The notes beneath the pieces were generated by a model. That model did not search any database. It was not told where the DNA came from and saw only the letters and a list, made by a program, of their open reading frames with translations. 51,600 bases of DNA, from positions 1 through 51,600 of the forward strand of contig JAJRVM010000240.1 of the NCBI GenBank assembly GCA_024277285.1, given 5' to 3'. Made by a program: the position numbers and the translations under genes. This DNA comes from Planctomycetota bacterium (GTDB lineage Bacteria; Planctomycetota; Planctomycetia; Pirellulales; Pirellulaceae). Every line of letters starts with the position of its first letter. The first letter of the stretch is position 1. Below are positions 1 through 9,642 of this stretch, piece after piece.

Positions 1-214
1 CACCGCAATTAGGGTGTCTTGCTTTGCTAGACGGCGTGTTGCTAGCAGTTGCGTAGGCACGCGAGGCCGGGGCATATTGCATTGACGCAGAAATGAGGTT
101 GTGGCGAAGCGGCGCATTTCCGTACACTCCGCACAGATGAACAACATTTCTGGCCAGGGTTGGCCGAGTGTTCTCTGGTGATCCGCAAGGATTAGCGAAC
201 TGCGAGGGATTGCA

Positions 215-2089
215 ATGACGTCCACTTTGCGCCATGCGGCCATTATTCTCACCGTGGCTGTGGTGGTTTTGTTCACCAATTTGGGTGGGCCACGGCTATG
301 GGACCGAGACGAACCGCGTAACGCGGGCTGCACGGCTGAAATGTTGGCGCGCGGCGATTGGGTAACGCCTGTATTTGACGATGAATTACGCACGCACAAG
401 CCGATACTGCTGTATTGGTTCATGATGACCGCCTACAGCGTTTTCGGAGTCAGCGAATTCTCGGCGCGGTTTTGGTCCGCAGCGCTCGCGGTTGGCACCG
501 CATTGCTCACGTACGGGCTGGGACGGCGGCTGTTTTCACCTCAAATCGGGTTTTGGGCGGCCGTGATCCTGGTCACCACGTTGATGTTCGACGTGGCCGC
601 GCGCGCGGCAACCCCGGACAGTCTGTTGATTTTCTGGAGCACGGCGGCAGTGTTCGTCTATGTGATGGGCACGTTTCCCGCAGGGCGGCACGATCAGTGG
701 TCAGCCGGACCGGACCGTTGGTTCCCGCGTTGGCGTGTGGCTGCGGTTATGTATGGCATGATGGGAATGGCCGTGTTGGCGAAGGGGCCCGTTGGACTGA
801 TCCTGCCAACCGCAGTAATTGGCATGTACCTACTGATCCAACGTCTGCCCAAGCGCGGGGCGTCTGCCGAGAACATGGCGTCTGCCGAGAGCGTTGGCGC
901 TCTGTGCCGCGAGTGGGTGATGAGCGCGTTGCGTCCGTTCGCTCCCCGCCATTTCCTGCGCACCTGTTGGCTCATGCGCCCCCTCACTGCGTTGTTAGTG
1001 GTCGCGGTCGTTGCTCTCCCCTGGTACATCGCCGTCGCACTGCGCACGGACGGCCGTTGGGTGCAGGCGTTTCTTTTTGAACACAATCTCGGCCGAGCGG
1101 CACAGTCACATGAAGGTCACAACGGATCGCTGTTGTTCTATCCATTGGCGCTGCTCGTGGGCTTTTTTCCTTGGTCTGTCTTTGCGGCTCCCACTGTATT
1201 GGAGGCGATTCGCCGCATTCGAACGCGCGATCAACGTTCGGCCGGTTACGTTCTGGCCGTTTGCTGGATCGGCGTTTACGTGGGATTGTTTTCGATTGCC
1301 AAGACGAAGCTGCCAAGTTACATCACGCCTTGTTATCCCGCCGTGGCGATGCTGGTATCGGCGTTTGTCGTCGCGTGGATTCGAGGTACGGCGTTATCGG
1401 CGGCGTTTTGGCCACGCGCCGCCCTCGCCTGTTTGGGATTGGTTGGGATGGGGTTGTCGGTCGCCGTGCCTTTGGCTGCGGTGACCTATTTGCCAGGCGA
1501 AGAGTGGTTAGCACTGCTGGGTTGCATTCCGATGCTGACCGCCATCGCCGGCTTCGGTTTCGTGCGCGCCAACTCACCAGGCCGCGCTGCCGCGGCATTC
1601 AGTATCGGCGCCGTTTTGTTGACGACGTCGATGTTCGCATTGGGCGCCGCGCGCGTTGACCGTCACCAGACGTTTGATTCGTTTGTGGCAGCGGCATTCG
1701 AGCGTTGTGACGATCCACGTATCGGCACGCTCGGCGTTCTGGAACCGAGTTGGGTGTTTTACACGCAACGACCGATGGACCACCTGTTCGCGCCCGAAGT
1801 GACTGCCGGAGTGGATTCTGGCACGCCGATGCTCGGCTCGCCACGCACCAAGGACTGGGAATTCAAACCGTTTGTCAATGCCTGGCAGTTCTTGAATGCC
1901 AGTTCGGATCGCTTTGTCATTACGACGGCCAGCCAGCTAGAACAAATTGGTACTTTGCCCAGCCATGTCGAAATCGTCGCACGTACTCCGTATTTCATGC
2001 GCAATGACGAACTCATACTGCTTGGGACGCGAGTATCAACGGCCCGAGCAACTCCGGAGGATCCAACCACCACACCCGACCTTCGTTGA
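215..2089 (+). CDS. ArnT/PMT-family membrane glycosyltransferase
   Basis: This 624-residue protein is a polytopic membrane glycosyltransferase of the GT-C class (PMT_2/ArnT-like). Such enzymes move a sugar from a polyprenyl-phosphate donor to a lipid or protein on the outer face of the inner membrane. The N-terminal helix is followed by DRDEPRNA (residues 30-37) and, further on, RTHKPILLYWF, the acidic first-loop signature of ArnT-like enzymes. Many hydrophobic segments follow, with a soluble C-terminal part from about residue 490. The start is set by GAGGG at 204-208, six bases before ATG. A short internal duplication (ASAEN/ASAES, about residues 219-228) lies in a loop. It appears monocistronic. 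Family assignment is firm; acceptor and sugar are unknown. Confidence 0.85.
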   Translation: MTSTLRHAAIILTVAVVVLFTNLGGPRLWDRDEPRNAGCTAEMLARGDWVTPVFDDELRTHKPILLYWFMMTAYSVFGVSEFSARFWSAALAVGTALLTYGLGRRLFSPQIGFWAAVILVTTLMFDVAARAATPDSLLIFWSTAAVFVYVMGTFPAGRHDQWSAGPDRWFPRWRVAAVMYGMMGMAVLAKGPVGLILPTAVIGMYLLIQRLPKRGASAENMASAESVGALCREWVMSALRPFAPRHFLRTCWLMRPLTALLVVAVVALPWYIAVALRTDGRWVQAFLFEHNLGRAAQSHEGHNGSLLFYPLALLVGFFPWSVFAAPTVLEAIRRIRTRDQRSAGYVLAVCWIGVYVGLFSIAKTKLPSYITPCYPAVAMLVSAFVVAWIRGTALSAAFWPRAALACLGLVGMGLSVAVPLAAVTYLPGEEWLALLGCIPMLTAIAGFGFVRANSPGRAAAAFSIGAVLLTTSMFALGAARVDRHQTFDSFVAAAFERCDDPRIGTLGVLEPSWVFYTQRPMDHLFAPEVTAGVDSGTPMLGSPRTKDWEFKPFVNAWQFLNASSDRFVITTASQLEQIGTLPSHVEIVARTPYFMRNDELILLGTRVSTARATPEDPTTTPDLR

Positions 2090-2481
2090 GCGTAATCCGG
2101 AATGGGGTGCAGGGGCCTGGTTGTCTTGCGTGACCAAGTAGTTGCCATACTGCGGTGATGAAAAGGTGAGTCGTTACCGGTTCGACTTGGCAGAGTCATT
2201 GGCAGCAGAATAATCAGGATGTGAACCAAACTCTAGCGCCGACCGCCGATCGATATCGCCATGTGCGAAGAAGCTAGCGTTGTCCTGAAAACGTGTCCAA
2301 AAATCGCTTCCAATGCGAGGATCCGGTCGATTTGAAGTCCGTTTGCGCAAAAGCAAGCGATTGCGGTTCCAAGCCACTGCACAACGGATCTCAAAACACG
2401 CCTTGATGGAAACGTGTTGCAGCATGATCTGCTATCCTTGAGTTGCGTCCTTTTCGCGGCACTTACCGGGAGAAAGTTGTC
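2090..2481. other. Intergenic gap, nothing recognised
   Basis: About 390 bases between the glycosyltransferase and the DUF1501 gene. Open frames here lack ribosome binding sites and family resemblance. No terminator hairpin or repeat was found. Confidence 0.5.
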
Positions 2482-3705
2482 ATGAGTTGGAACCTGGCAG
2501 GATTCGAGTGGTCGCTCTCGCGGCGCAACTTCTTGAGGGCTGGCGCGGCCGGAACGGCGGCTTGCACGTTTGCTGCAGACCAACCGGAGCGGTCCCCGGT
2601 AGTTCCTCGAGCCGGATGCGCTGCGCGCAGCGTGATCATGATTTGCAACCTGGGCGGACCGAGCCAGATTGATACGTGGGATCCGAAGCCGGATGCCGTC
2701 GCCGAAGTGCGCGGGCCGTTTCAACCGATTGGGACATGCGTGCCGGGTCTGTTCTTGTCGGAACTGTTTCCACGCCATGCGCAGATCGCGCAGCATCTGG
2801 CATTCGTGCGATCCTGCTACCACACCTCACCGGGCGTGCATCATGCCGGTTGGCAGTGCATGCATTCGGGACGCGAATGGACTGACGGTATCGAGACACC
2901 TCACGTTGGTTCCTTGGCAGGGTACTTATTAGGCCGCCGCGGTAACTTGCCAGCGCATGTCGTGCTGCCTGCTCCGCTTCGTTTCACCCACCGCGGACAG
3001 TCTGCCGGCCAGCAGGCTGGATATCTCGGTGCCTGCCACGAACCATGCTCTCTGTATCCGACCGTCAATCGACGACCGGCACGCCGTCAATCACCACGAT
3101 TGGGCCGAGACCTGCTTGCGGCTGCGGATTTGGCACATGAATCGGAATCGACACGCGCCCGCTACGGCGATAGCCCATTCGGACAGCGTTGCCTCGTAGC
3201 TCGACGTCTGGTTGAGTCGAACGTGCGATTCGTGACTGTCAACACGTTTGTCGATCTACAGCATGAACCGACGTGGGATCAGCATGGGCTATCTCCATCC
3301 GGTCCCAGCACGCAGCTGCGCGACCAAGTGGCGCCCATGTACGACCAGGCCGTATCTGCATTGATTGAAGATCTTCACGCGCGTGGCATGTTGGCAGACA
3401 CGCTGGTTTGTTGTGTGGCGGAATTTGGTCGCACGCCGCGCATGAACGAGCATGGTGGCCGCGATCATTGGCCGCATTGTTTCACGACCTATTTTGCGGG
3501 CGGTGGCGTGCAAGGTGGCCAAGTTATCGGCCGCAGCGATGCGGTGGCGAGTGAGCCGGTCGACCGTCCCGTGGCGCCGGCCGAGATCGTTGCTTCCATC
3601 TGGCATAGTCTTGGGCTTGCGCCAACAACCCCTTGGCTCGATCCTGCTGGGATAAGGCGTCCCTTGGTCGATGCGGGAGCCGGCCCGATTGCGGAATTGT
3701 TCTAA
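2482..3705 (+). CDS. DUF1501 family exported protein (Tat substrate)
   Basis: A 407-residue DUF1501 protein, a sulfatase/alkaline-phosphatase-superfamily relative that is abundant in planctomycetes, where it usually pairs with a DUF1549/DUF1553 cytochrome protein. The N terminus carries SRRNFLRAGAAG, a twin-arginine signal, followed by the conserved stretch MICNLGGPSQIDTWDPKP and, near the C terminus, AEFGRTPRMNEHGGRDHWP, which holds the usual His/Asp-rich metal-site-like motif. GGGAG at 2468-2472 sits nine bases before the ATG at 2482; an in-frame TTG at 2443 lacks such a site. The usual DUF1549 partner is absent next door, so this is a solitary copy. It is slightly shorter than typical members (about 430-480 residues). 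Its biochemical role is unknown. Confidence 0.88.
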   Translation: MSWNLAGFEWSLSRRNFLRAGAAGTAACTFAADQPERSPVVPRAGCAARSVIMICNLGGPSQIDTWDPKPDAVAEVRGPFQPIGTCVPGLFLSELFPRHAQIAQHLAFVRSCYHTSPGVHHAGWQCMHSGREWTDGIETPHVGSLAGYLLGRRGNLPAHVVLPAPLRFTHRGQSAGQQAGYLGACHEPCSLYPTVNRRPARRQSPRLGRDLLAAADLAHESESTRARYGDSPFGQRCLVARRLVESNVRFVTVNTFVDLQHEPTWDQHGLSPSGPSTQLRDQVAPMYDQAVSALIEDLHARGMLADTLVCCVAEFGRTPRMNEHGGRDHWPHCFTTYFAGGGVQGGQVIGRSDAVASEPVDRPVAPAEIVASIWHSLGLAPTTPWLDPAGIRRPLVDAGAGPIAELF

Positions 3706-3789
3706 CACTGCCGTGATGCCATCGCCAAGAGAAATCGTGCATATGAAAGGACGGTCGAAACTGACGACAATCTGTTCGGCCGCGCAACG

Positions 3790-4188
3790 ATGATGCAAAC
3801 CGAATTTCGCGAGTTGTTTGATGCGGCGATGGACCAGGTGTTGGCCGGTATGCCTGAGCAAGTCCATCGATTGCTGGACGAAGTAACGATGTATGTCGAG
3901 GACTATCCATCGGACCGTGTGATGCGACAAACGGGCATTGCCGATCGCCGCCAGTTATGCGGGCTCTATACGGGGATCCCGATCGAGAAAAGGAGCGTTG
4001 AACAGTCGGGGGTGTTGTCCGACGCGGTGCACATCTATCGCGAGGGAATTATGACGTTGGCCAGCGATCGTTTGGGCAACATCGATCCGGACCAATTGCG
4101 GGAGCAGATTCGCATCACCGTGTTGCACGAACTGGGACACCATTTCGGGATGGATGAACGCGAACTGCAGGAACTCGGCTACGGCTAG
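3790..4188 (+). CDS. Small zincin-like metallopeptidase (DUF1025/Zincin_1)
   Basis: A 132-residue cytosolic protein with HELGHHFGMDE at residues 113-123. This is the HExxH zinc motif with a following acidic residue, typical of the small Zincin_1 (DUF1025, COG3824-type) family. The length and the C-terminal position of the motif match that family. The zinc ligands and catalytic Glu are present, so it is probably an active metalloprotease of unknown target. Two adjacent ATG codons (3790, 3793) are possible starts and no strong Shine-Dalgarno is visible. The gene ends with TAG right after the motif, as expected for full-length members. Confidence 0.82.
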   Translation: MMQTEFRELFDAAMDQVLAGMPEQVHRLLDEVTMYVEDYPSDRVMRQTGIADRRQLCGLYTGIPIEKRSVEQSGVLSDAVHIYREGIMTLASDRLGNIDPDQLREQIRITVLHELGHHFGMDERELQELGYG

Positions 4189-4624
4189 GCCCGGCCACGC
4201 GACTTCATTTCCAACTCGTGCAAGATCGTGCGCAAGCTCGATCGGGACCGAAGAGGGAAATGGATCACGGTAGGGCGCCCTTCCGTGTCTTCTTCTCCGC
4301 CCCAACAGGAAACCGACGGTCGCAAGCAAGAAACCGACGGCCGTGCGCAACAAACGTACATGGAGACCGTTGACCGGTTGTTCGGTTTACCCCTCGGAAC
4401 CGCTGGTGGACGGCGCACGCTAACCCGGGTTCATACCAGTGGCTTGCCCTCCGTTGGCACATCGGAACCTTCCATCGACTATTTTCGCTTCTTTGCAAAT
4501 CGTGGCGGAAGATTTGCGACGGAGTTCCGAATAGCCAGTTGAATCTCCGCGTTGGCCAGGATGTGCCCTGGGGTAATGCCCCGACCATCAACAATGGAAG
4601 TAGTGAGCTTGGAGGATCTGAACC
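4189..4624. other. Intergenic gap, nothing supported
   Basis: About 435 bases before the ExbD-like gene. It contains a short direct repeat of GAAACCGACGG (around 4309 and 4331). Open frames on both strands show no family resemblance. Confidence 0.45.
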
Positions 4625-5173
4625 ATGATGACACAATCTCGGTTTTCGCGTTCCGTGTCGGTCGTCTTGTCCCTGGTCGTTGTGACCGTTGGCGGGTTGA
4701 TCGTGGTGATGGGGACTGGCTTGGGCTCGCGCCTGATTAGATCGGTCGCTCACGTGAAGGCTCCGCAACAAAAAGCGGATCCCATGCTTGATCCCGGTGC
4801 CTACCCCCGGCACCCGATTGCTTTGTCTGCCGAGGCATCACCTGCACTGCCGACGCTGCCAGGGGATCTGATGGCGTCGGCGGCAACCGATGCTAATCGC
4901 GGTCGATGCGATGATATTGTGGTCGAGATCAAGCAGGATGGTAGTCTCCGTGTGTTGGGCGAGCCAATGAAAGTGGACGCCTTTCGATCGCTGTTGGGCA
5001 ATCAACTGCGCGAACAACTTCAGACGATGGTGACGATCTGCCCCGATGACAATAGCCTTTTTCGCCATCTCGATCCGGTCATCTCCGTTTGCGATGAGGT
5101 GGGAGTTCCGCACCGCATGCAACCTCGAACTACGCCAACTCGCGCCGGTCCCGTTGCGACCGGTTCGGCCTAG
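4625..5173 (+). CDS. Single-pass membrane protein with weak ExbD/TolR-like domain
   Basis: This 182-residue protein has one N-terminal membrane segment (about residues 13-33) followed by a Pro/Ala-rich linker. A soluble domain follows whose pattern (DIVVEIKQDGSLRVLG, then ICPDDNSLFRHLDPVISVC, then a Gly-Val turn) resembles the periplasmic domain of ExbD/TolR, where a beta strand is followed by an aspartate-containing strand and a helix. GGAGG at 4611-4615 lies nine bases before ATG. The membrane helix lacks the proton-carrying Asp of ExbD, and no ExbB/TolQ gene is adjacent, so a motor function is doubtful. The C-terminal tail is Pro/Thr-rich and not conserved-looking. The assignment is tentative. 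Confidence 0.45.
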   Translation: MMTQSRFSRSVSVVLSLVVVTVGGLIVVMGTGLGSRLIRSVAHVKAPQQKADPMLDPGAYPRHPIALSAEASPALPTLPGDLMASAATDANRGRCDDIVVEIKQDGSLRVLGEPMKVDAFRSLLGNQLREQLQTMVTICPDDNSLFRHLDPVISVCDEVGVPHRMQPRTTPTRAGPVATGSA

Positions 5174-5696
5174 TACCGCCTCAATTCCACTTTGGCCGGT
5201 ACCGCCGCTCGAGATAATCTTTGCGGGCGAGTGCCATGTCCATCTCGATTCGCACACCGTGGCACACCGTGTCGCCCGAACCATGTCGCCCGATCGCTAT
5301 TGTCCCACCACAACGCTTCATTTCCGCTTCACCCATTCTGGTCGGTTCGAACCTCACGCGAGGGTTCACCGTATGGTACACAACGCCCGCGCGAAAGCAT
5401 TCGGTAGCACGCCAGGCGGTGAGCGGTCGTTGTCTCCCCCCCGTGTGGTCTGTGGTGGAGTAGGTAACTCGGGTTAAATCGCAATGAGATTTCGTCATAA
5501 TACCCGGTTGGCGCGCGAATTTGCCCGGTTTCTGCCAGCAGGTCCAGCGACAGTCTTAGGGCGAGCACTGTGAATTTGGCACTGTGAATTTGGCAAGACT
5601 TCGCCAGATCGATAGCGACTTTGCGGCAGGATCTTGAATCGACCAGCGTTCTATATCTTTTTTTTGTTCCTTTGACGCAATACGGCATTATCCAAC
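5174..5696. other. Intergenic gap with a 14-bp tandem duplication
   Basis: About 520 bases upstream of the cytochrome cluster. The 14-mer ACTGTGAATTTGGC occurs twice head to tail at 5567-5594. A T-run (5658-5664) precedes the next gene. No gene is supported. This stretch would hold the cluster promoter, but none was identified with confidence. Confidence 0.4.
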
Positions 5697-7850
5697 GTGA
5701 CTAGCACTTGGGGTCTTCAAACAGGGTTATCCGTCACATCCAACTTTGCGACACCTGACGCGACCGTGCCGAGGCGAATTGCCCGGCAGAGCGTTCGTTG
5801 CGCGTCCGCCGAGTGGTGGCGATTCGAGTGTGCGCGGATATTTGTGTGGATGTTTATTTTCTTGATGGCGACGTGCATGGTTGGCACGATGGTCGTCTGT
5901 CCTGCGTATGGAGCGACGGACACTCCGCTGCTGGTGACGCAGGTACCGGTGCGTGGCGACAAGGCTCAGCAGCGCAAGAATTTGGACGGGCGAACCAGTC
6001 CCTTGTGCCAGTTGGCGGCACAGAAGGGTCGCATTCTCTTAGTATCGCCGAACAGCGCGCCGCGCGTGCTGACGGAGCAGTTTCATAGCGCGGCGGACCC
6101 CGCCGTATCGTTTGATGCGAAGCGAATGCTTTTTTCCGGGCGGCGCCATGCGGCGGACGCGTGGAATATCTTTGAAATGACGCTTGCCACCGGCACGGTA
6201 CGGCAAGTGACGCGCGACAGCGGCAATTGCCGCCAGCCGGGCTACCAGGCAACGCTCTATACGATTGTTTCGAGCGAGCCGTGGTATCAGTTGACGTTTG
6301 TGAGCGACATGGCGGGCACGATGAACGAAGATGGTTCGAGTGTCGCGCACAATCTTTATTCGTGCAAGCTGGACGGATCGGAAGTGCGGCGTCTGACGTA
6401 CAATCTCTCCGACGACGCCGACCCATTCTTAATGCTTGATGGCCGTTTGGTCTATGCCTGTTGGCAACGAAGCACGCTGGAACGTGGTTTGCTTGGCCGT
6501 GTCACTTTATTCGGTGTGAATATTGACGGCACGGACTACGCGTTGTTCGGCGATCCGAGCGGTCTGCCAGTCAAGCGAATGCCCTGTGTGACGGATCGCG
6601 GGCTGGTGATCTTTGTCGAGTCGGAATTTGGCAGTGACGGATCTGGGCAACTATCGGCCGTCACGTTTCGCCGTCCGTTGCACAGCTATCGGGCCATTAC
6701 TTCGCCGGCGGATGGCTTTGTCTATCGGGCCCCGAGTCCCTGGCCGGGTGGTCGGGTGGTGGTGGCACGGCGTCCCACGCGGGGCGGGGCGAGTTATGGT
6801 GTGTGTGTGTTCGATCCCATGACGGGAACCGTCGAAGCGTTATTGGATGACCCCAAGTACGATGAGGTTCAAGCACGGGCGGTGCGTGATGGGCGCGAAC
6901 CGGATGGCCGGTCGAGCGTTGTCAACGAAAAAGATCCGAACGGCAAGATGTATTGCTTGAACGTGAACACCAACGATTTCGCCAATCCCGCATGGCATCC
7001 GCCGACCACGGCGCGCCGCGTCCGTTTTCTGGAAGGTCTACCCGTTGGGGCCAGCGACACGAATTGCTACTTGCCCGATGGGGCAGGGCAGGGGGAGTGC
7101 CACGGTTCGACGCGCAACGGGCTGCCGCCATTGGTACAGCGGCGCATTCTCGGTGAAACTCGAATCAAGCCGGACGGCTCCTTCAATGTTCAGTTGCCCG
7201 CCAATACGCCGGTGCAGCTGCAGACGGTTGACGAGAACGGTTTGGCACTGCGCACTTGCGGCTGGATCTGGACCAGGAATCGAGAGCCACGCGGCTGTAT
7301 CGGTTGCCACGAAGATGGTGAGCGGACTCCGGTGAACTCGCTAGTCGACGCGATGATGCAACCTTCGGTTGCCTTGACGCTGCCACCACCACGTCGACGA
7401 ACGGTTGACTTTCGACGTGATGTGATGCCGATTATTGAGCGGAAATGTGTGCCTTGCCACGGCCCGACCGATGCAAAGCCCCGGCTGAACGGGCCCGTGG
7501 AGCTGGTCTCCGGCAGCCCAGTGACCGGCAGCCCAGTCTCCGCGACCCCAAAGACCGCCCCATTCAATCGTGCTTACGTCAGTCTTCTGGCCGGACGCAC
7601 CGAGGGTAAGGACCAGAGACGCTGGCAGTATGTCGACCCGGGCCAGGCACGCACGAGTCCATTGATCTGGCATGTTTTTGGCCGCAATACAGCGCGGCCC
7701 TGGGATGGTGAAGTGGCCCAGAGCAAGGCGAAACCGATCCCCGCGAGCAGCGTACCCGCTCTGTCCGAACTCGAACGCCGCACGTTGATCGAGTGGATTG
7801 ACATGGGAGCCGCATGGGATGGTATCCCTGGTTCCGACCGCTTTGAATGA
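5697..7850 (+). CDS. Hydrazine-synthase-alpha-like diheme protein (PD40 propeller)
   Basis: This exported protein of up to 717 residues has a hydrophobic stretch near residues 48-73, ending near AYGA, that should be the signal peptide. A PD40/TolB-like beta-propeller follows (about 130-420), with the blade motif ADPAVSFDAKRMLFSG. Next come a middle domain like that of hydrazine synthase alpha (RILGETRIKPDGSFNVQLPA ... LRTCGWIWTRNREPRGC) and a C-terminal cytochrome part. Two heme motifs are visible: CIGCH at 534-538 and CVPCH at 584-588. In anammox HzsA the active-site heme motif carries a Tyr four residues after its His; here that position is Glu542. The start is uncertain: GTG at 5697 gives an unusually long leader, and GTG or ATG codons just before the hydrophobic core are alternatives. 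It is the first gene of the cluster. Confidence 0.8.
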   Translation: MTSTWGLQTGLSVTSNFATPDATVPRRIARQSVRCASAEWWRFECARIFVWMFIFLMATCMVGTMVVCPAYGATDTPLLVTQVPVRGDKAQQRKNLDGRTSPLCQLAAQKGRILLVSPNSAPRVLTEQFHSAADPAVSFDAKRMLFSGRRHAADAWNIFEMTLATGTVRQVTRDSGNCRQPGYQATLYTIVSSEPWYQLTFVSDMAGTMNEDGSSVAHNLYSCKLDGSEVRRLTYNLSDDADPFLMLDGRLVYACWQRSTLERGLLGRVTLFGVNIDGTDYALFGDPSGLPVKRMPCVTDRGLVIFVESEFGSDGSGQLSAVTFRRPLHSYRAITSPADGFVYRAPSPWPGGRVVVARRPTRGGASYGVCVFDPMTGTVEALLDDPKYDEVQARAVRDGREPDGRSSVVNEKDPNGKMYCLNVNTNDFANPAWHPPTTARRVRFLEGLPVGASDTNCYLPDGAGQGECHGSTRNGLPPLVQRRILGETRIKPDGSFNVQLPANTPVQLQTVDENGLALRTCGWIWTRNREPRGCIGCHEDGERTPVNSLVDAMMQPSVALTLPPPRRRTVDFRRDVMPIIERKCVPCHGPTDAKPRLNGPVELVSGSPVTGSPVSATPKTAPFNRAYVSLLAGRTEGKDQRRWQYVDPGQARTSPLIWHVFGRNTARPWDGEVAQSKAKPIPASSVPALSELERRTLIEWIDMGAAWDGIPGSDRFE

Positions 7851-7947
7851 TGCGGCCCGGGGAAGAACACTGCCTCGAAACGTGCTATTGTCATGGACCC
7901 TACGGGCGCGACAGGTAAACGAACAACGGCCCTGACTCAACAATATC

Positions 7948-7992
7948 GCCAACAAAACAATGCCGCCAACAAAACAATGCCGCCAACAAAAC
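7948..7992 (+). repeat. 17-bp tandem repeat upstream of CRTAC1 gene
   Basis: The unit GCCAACAAAACAATGCC occurs at 7948-7964 and 7965-7981, with a partial third copy (GCCAACAAAAC) from 7982. It ends about a dozen bases before the ribosome binding site of the next gene. Copy number could vary between strains. Confidence 0.9.
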
Positions 7993-8016
7993 GACCGGCA
8001 CCTGAGGAAGTTGTAG

Positions 8017-9642
8017 ATGACCAAATGTATCACGCTGGCGCTGGGGATCCTCTTGATTTTCGGATACGTCCCCCTTCGTGCTCAGGAGTTTCCTGTTTTT
8101 ACTGATGTGACGCAGGATACGGGGATCGATTTTCAACACCGTTTTGGTGATGATAAGCTGAGCAATATTGTCGAGGGAAGTGGTGCCGGCGTGGTCCTCT
8201 TTGACTACGACAATGACGGGTGGCTGGACATTTATTTTCTGTGCGCGTGTTGGCACAAAGAGATCAGTGACAACCGCGGCCGCAAGTATCGCGACAAGTT
8301 GACGAACCGACTGTATCGCAATCTTCACAACGGCCGATTTGAAGACGTTACCCAGAAGGCGGGAGTTGGCTGCAAGGCATTCAGCATGGGCGGTTCAGCC
8401 GCCGACTATGACAACGACGGTGATCTCGATCTGTACGTATTGAACTACGGCAAGAACGTGCTTTACCGCAACGAGGGAAATGGCACGTTCACCGACGTTT
8501 CCACAACCTCGGGATTGGACAACGCGCGCTGGAGTTTGTCAGCACCGTGGTTCGACTGTGATGGGGATGGCGACCTGGACGTATACGTTGTTAACTACCT
8601 GCAATATGACGGCGGCAAATTCCGCGCCTTTTATGCGGCAAAGGGGTATCCCGGTCCATTGAGCTACAGTGGACAACCCGATGCGTTGTATCGCAACAAC
8701 GGGGACGGCACGTTTACCGAGATCACTCAGCAGGCGGGCTTGCTGAGCCCCGAAGGGCGCGGGATGAGTGCGACGATCGTCGATCTTGACAATGATGGCT
8801 TGCTCGATATCTATGTGGCCAACGATGCCATGGAGAATTACTTTTTTCGCAACTTGGGAGAAGGCCGGTTCGAGAACGACGGGTTGATTCGCGGTCTGGC
8901 ATTTGGCGAAGGTGGTCAAGGGGTCTCGTCGATGGGGCCGACCGCGGGCGACGTGGACCGGGACGGTTGGATTGACGTGTACGTTCCCGACATGGGATAT
9001 GGTTGTCTGATGATGAACAAGGAAGGTTTCTTCGATGACCGCACGGCGCCGGCCAAGTTGGCGTTGGCATGCGGCCAGTACAACGGTTGGGGCGCCGTTC
9101 TTTTCGATGCCGATAATGACGGCTACCTTGATGTGTTTGTGGCGAACGGCAATGTTCACTTCGAGTTTCCGGAAGAAGATGTGCTGGTACGCAATGACGG
9201 CACCGGTAACTTCACGGACGTAGCCGGTCAGGCCGGCGCATATTTCCGCGAAAAGCATGTCGGCCGCGGAGCAGCGTGTGGCGACCTTGATAATGACGGT
9301 GACCTTGACTTGGTCATCGCCAATTTGAATGACCGGCCCACGATACTTCGCAATGACGGCGGTAACAAAAATAACTGGATCCAAATCGATGCGCGGCTGC
9401 CGGGCGGCAAGTCGACTGCCGTGGGCGCGCGGATCACGGTGAAAGCGGGTGGAATTACTCAAATCGCGGAAATCTCGCCGGTGACGGGTTATCTTTCTCA
9501 GATGGACTCACGGCTGATTTTCGGACTCGCCAAGGCCGACAAGGTTGATTCCGTTGAGATTCGCTGGCCGAACGGCCAACGGACCGAGCTACACGATGTT
9601 GCTATCAACAAAGTCCTTCAAGTGATTCAGGATGCGAAATAA
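8017..9642 (+). CDS. CRTAC1 family FG-GAP/VCBS propeller with ASPIC/UnbV domain
   Basis: A 541-residue secreted protein with a signal peptide (cleavage probably after RAQ, residue 23). Seven calcium-loop repeats follow (DYDNDGWLDIYF, DYDNDGDLDLYV, DCDGDGDLDVYV, DLDNDGLLDIYV, DVDRDGWIDVYV, DADNDGYLDVFV, DLDNDGDLDLVI), building an integrin-like FG-GAP propeller. The last 90 or so residues form an ASPIC/UnbV domain (VGARITVKAGG ... EIRWPNGQ). GAGGAAG at 8004-8010 precedes ATG by six bases. The stop overlaps the start of the decaheme gene by 11 bases, which implies translational coupling and a shared function. Related proteins often sit beside multiheme cytochromes in planctomycetes; a scaffold or binding role is an inference. 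Confidence 0.88.
   Translation: MTKCITLALGILLIFGYVPLRAQEFPVFTDVTQDTGIDFQHRFGDDKLSNIVEGSGAGVVLFDYDNDGWLDIYFLCACWHKEISDNRGRKYRDKLTNRLYRNLHNGRFEDVTQKAGVGCKAFSMGGSAADYDNDGDLDLYVLNYGKNVLYRNEGNGTFTDVSTTSGLDNARWSLSAPWFDCDGDGDLDVYVVNYLQYDGGKFRAFYAAKGYPGPLSYSGQPDALYRNNGDGTFTEITQQAGLLSPEGRGMSATIVDLDNDGLLDIYVANDAMENYFFRNLGEGRFENDGLIRGLAFGEGGQGVSSMGPTAGDVDRDGWIDVYVPDMGYGCLMMNKEGFFDDRTAPAKLALACGQYNGWGAVLFDADNDGYLDVFVANGNVHFEFPEEDVLVRNDGTGNFTDVAGQAGAYFREKHVGRGAACGDLDNDGDLDLVIANLNDRPTILRNDGGNKNNWIQIDARLPGGKSTAVGARITVKAGGITQIAEISPVTGYLSQMDSRLIFGLAKADKVDSVEIRWPNGQRTELHDVAINKVLQVIQDAK

Noticed and set aside
8539..9462. Long minus-strand frame opposite the CRTAC1 gene
   Set aside because: It mirrors the Asp/Asn-rich repeats of the real gene; no start signal or family resemblance.
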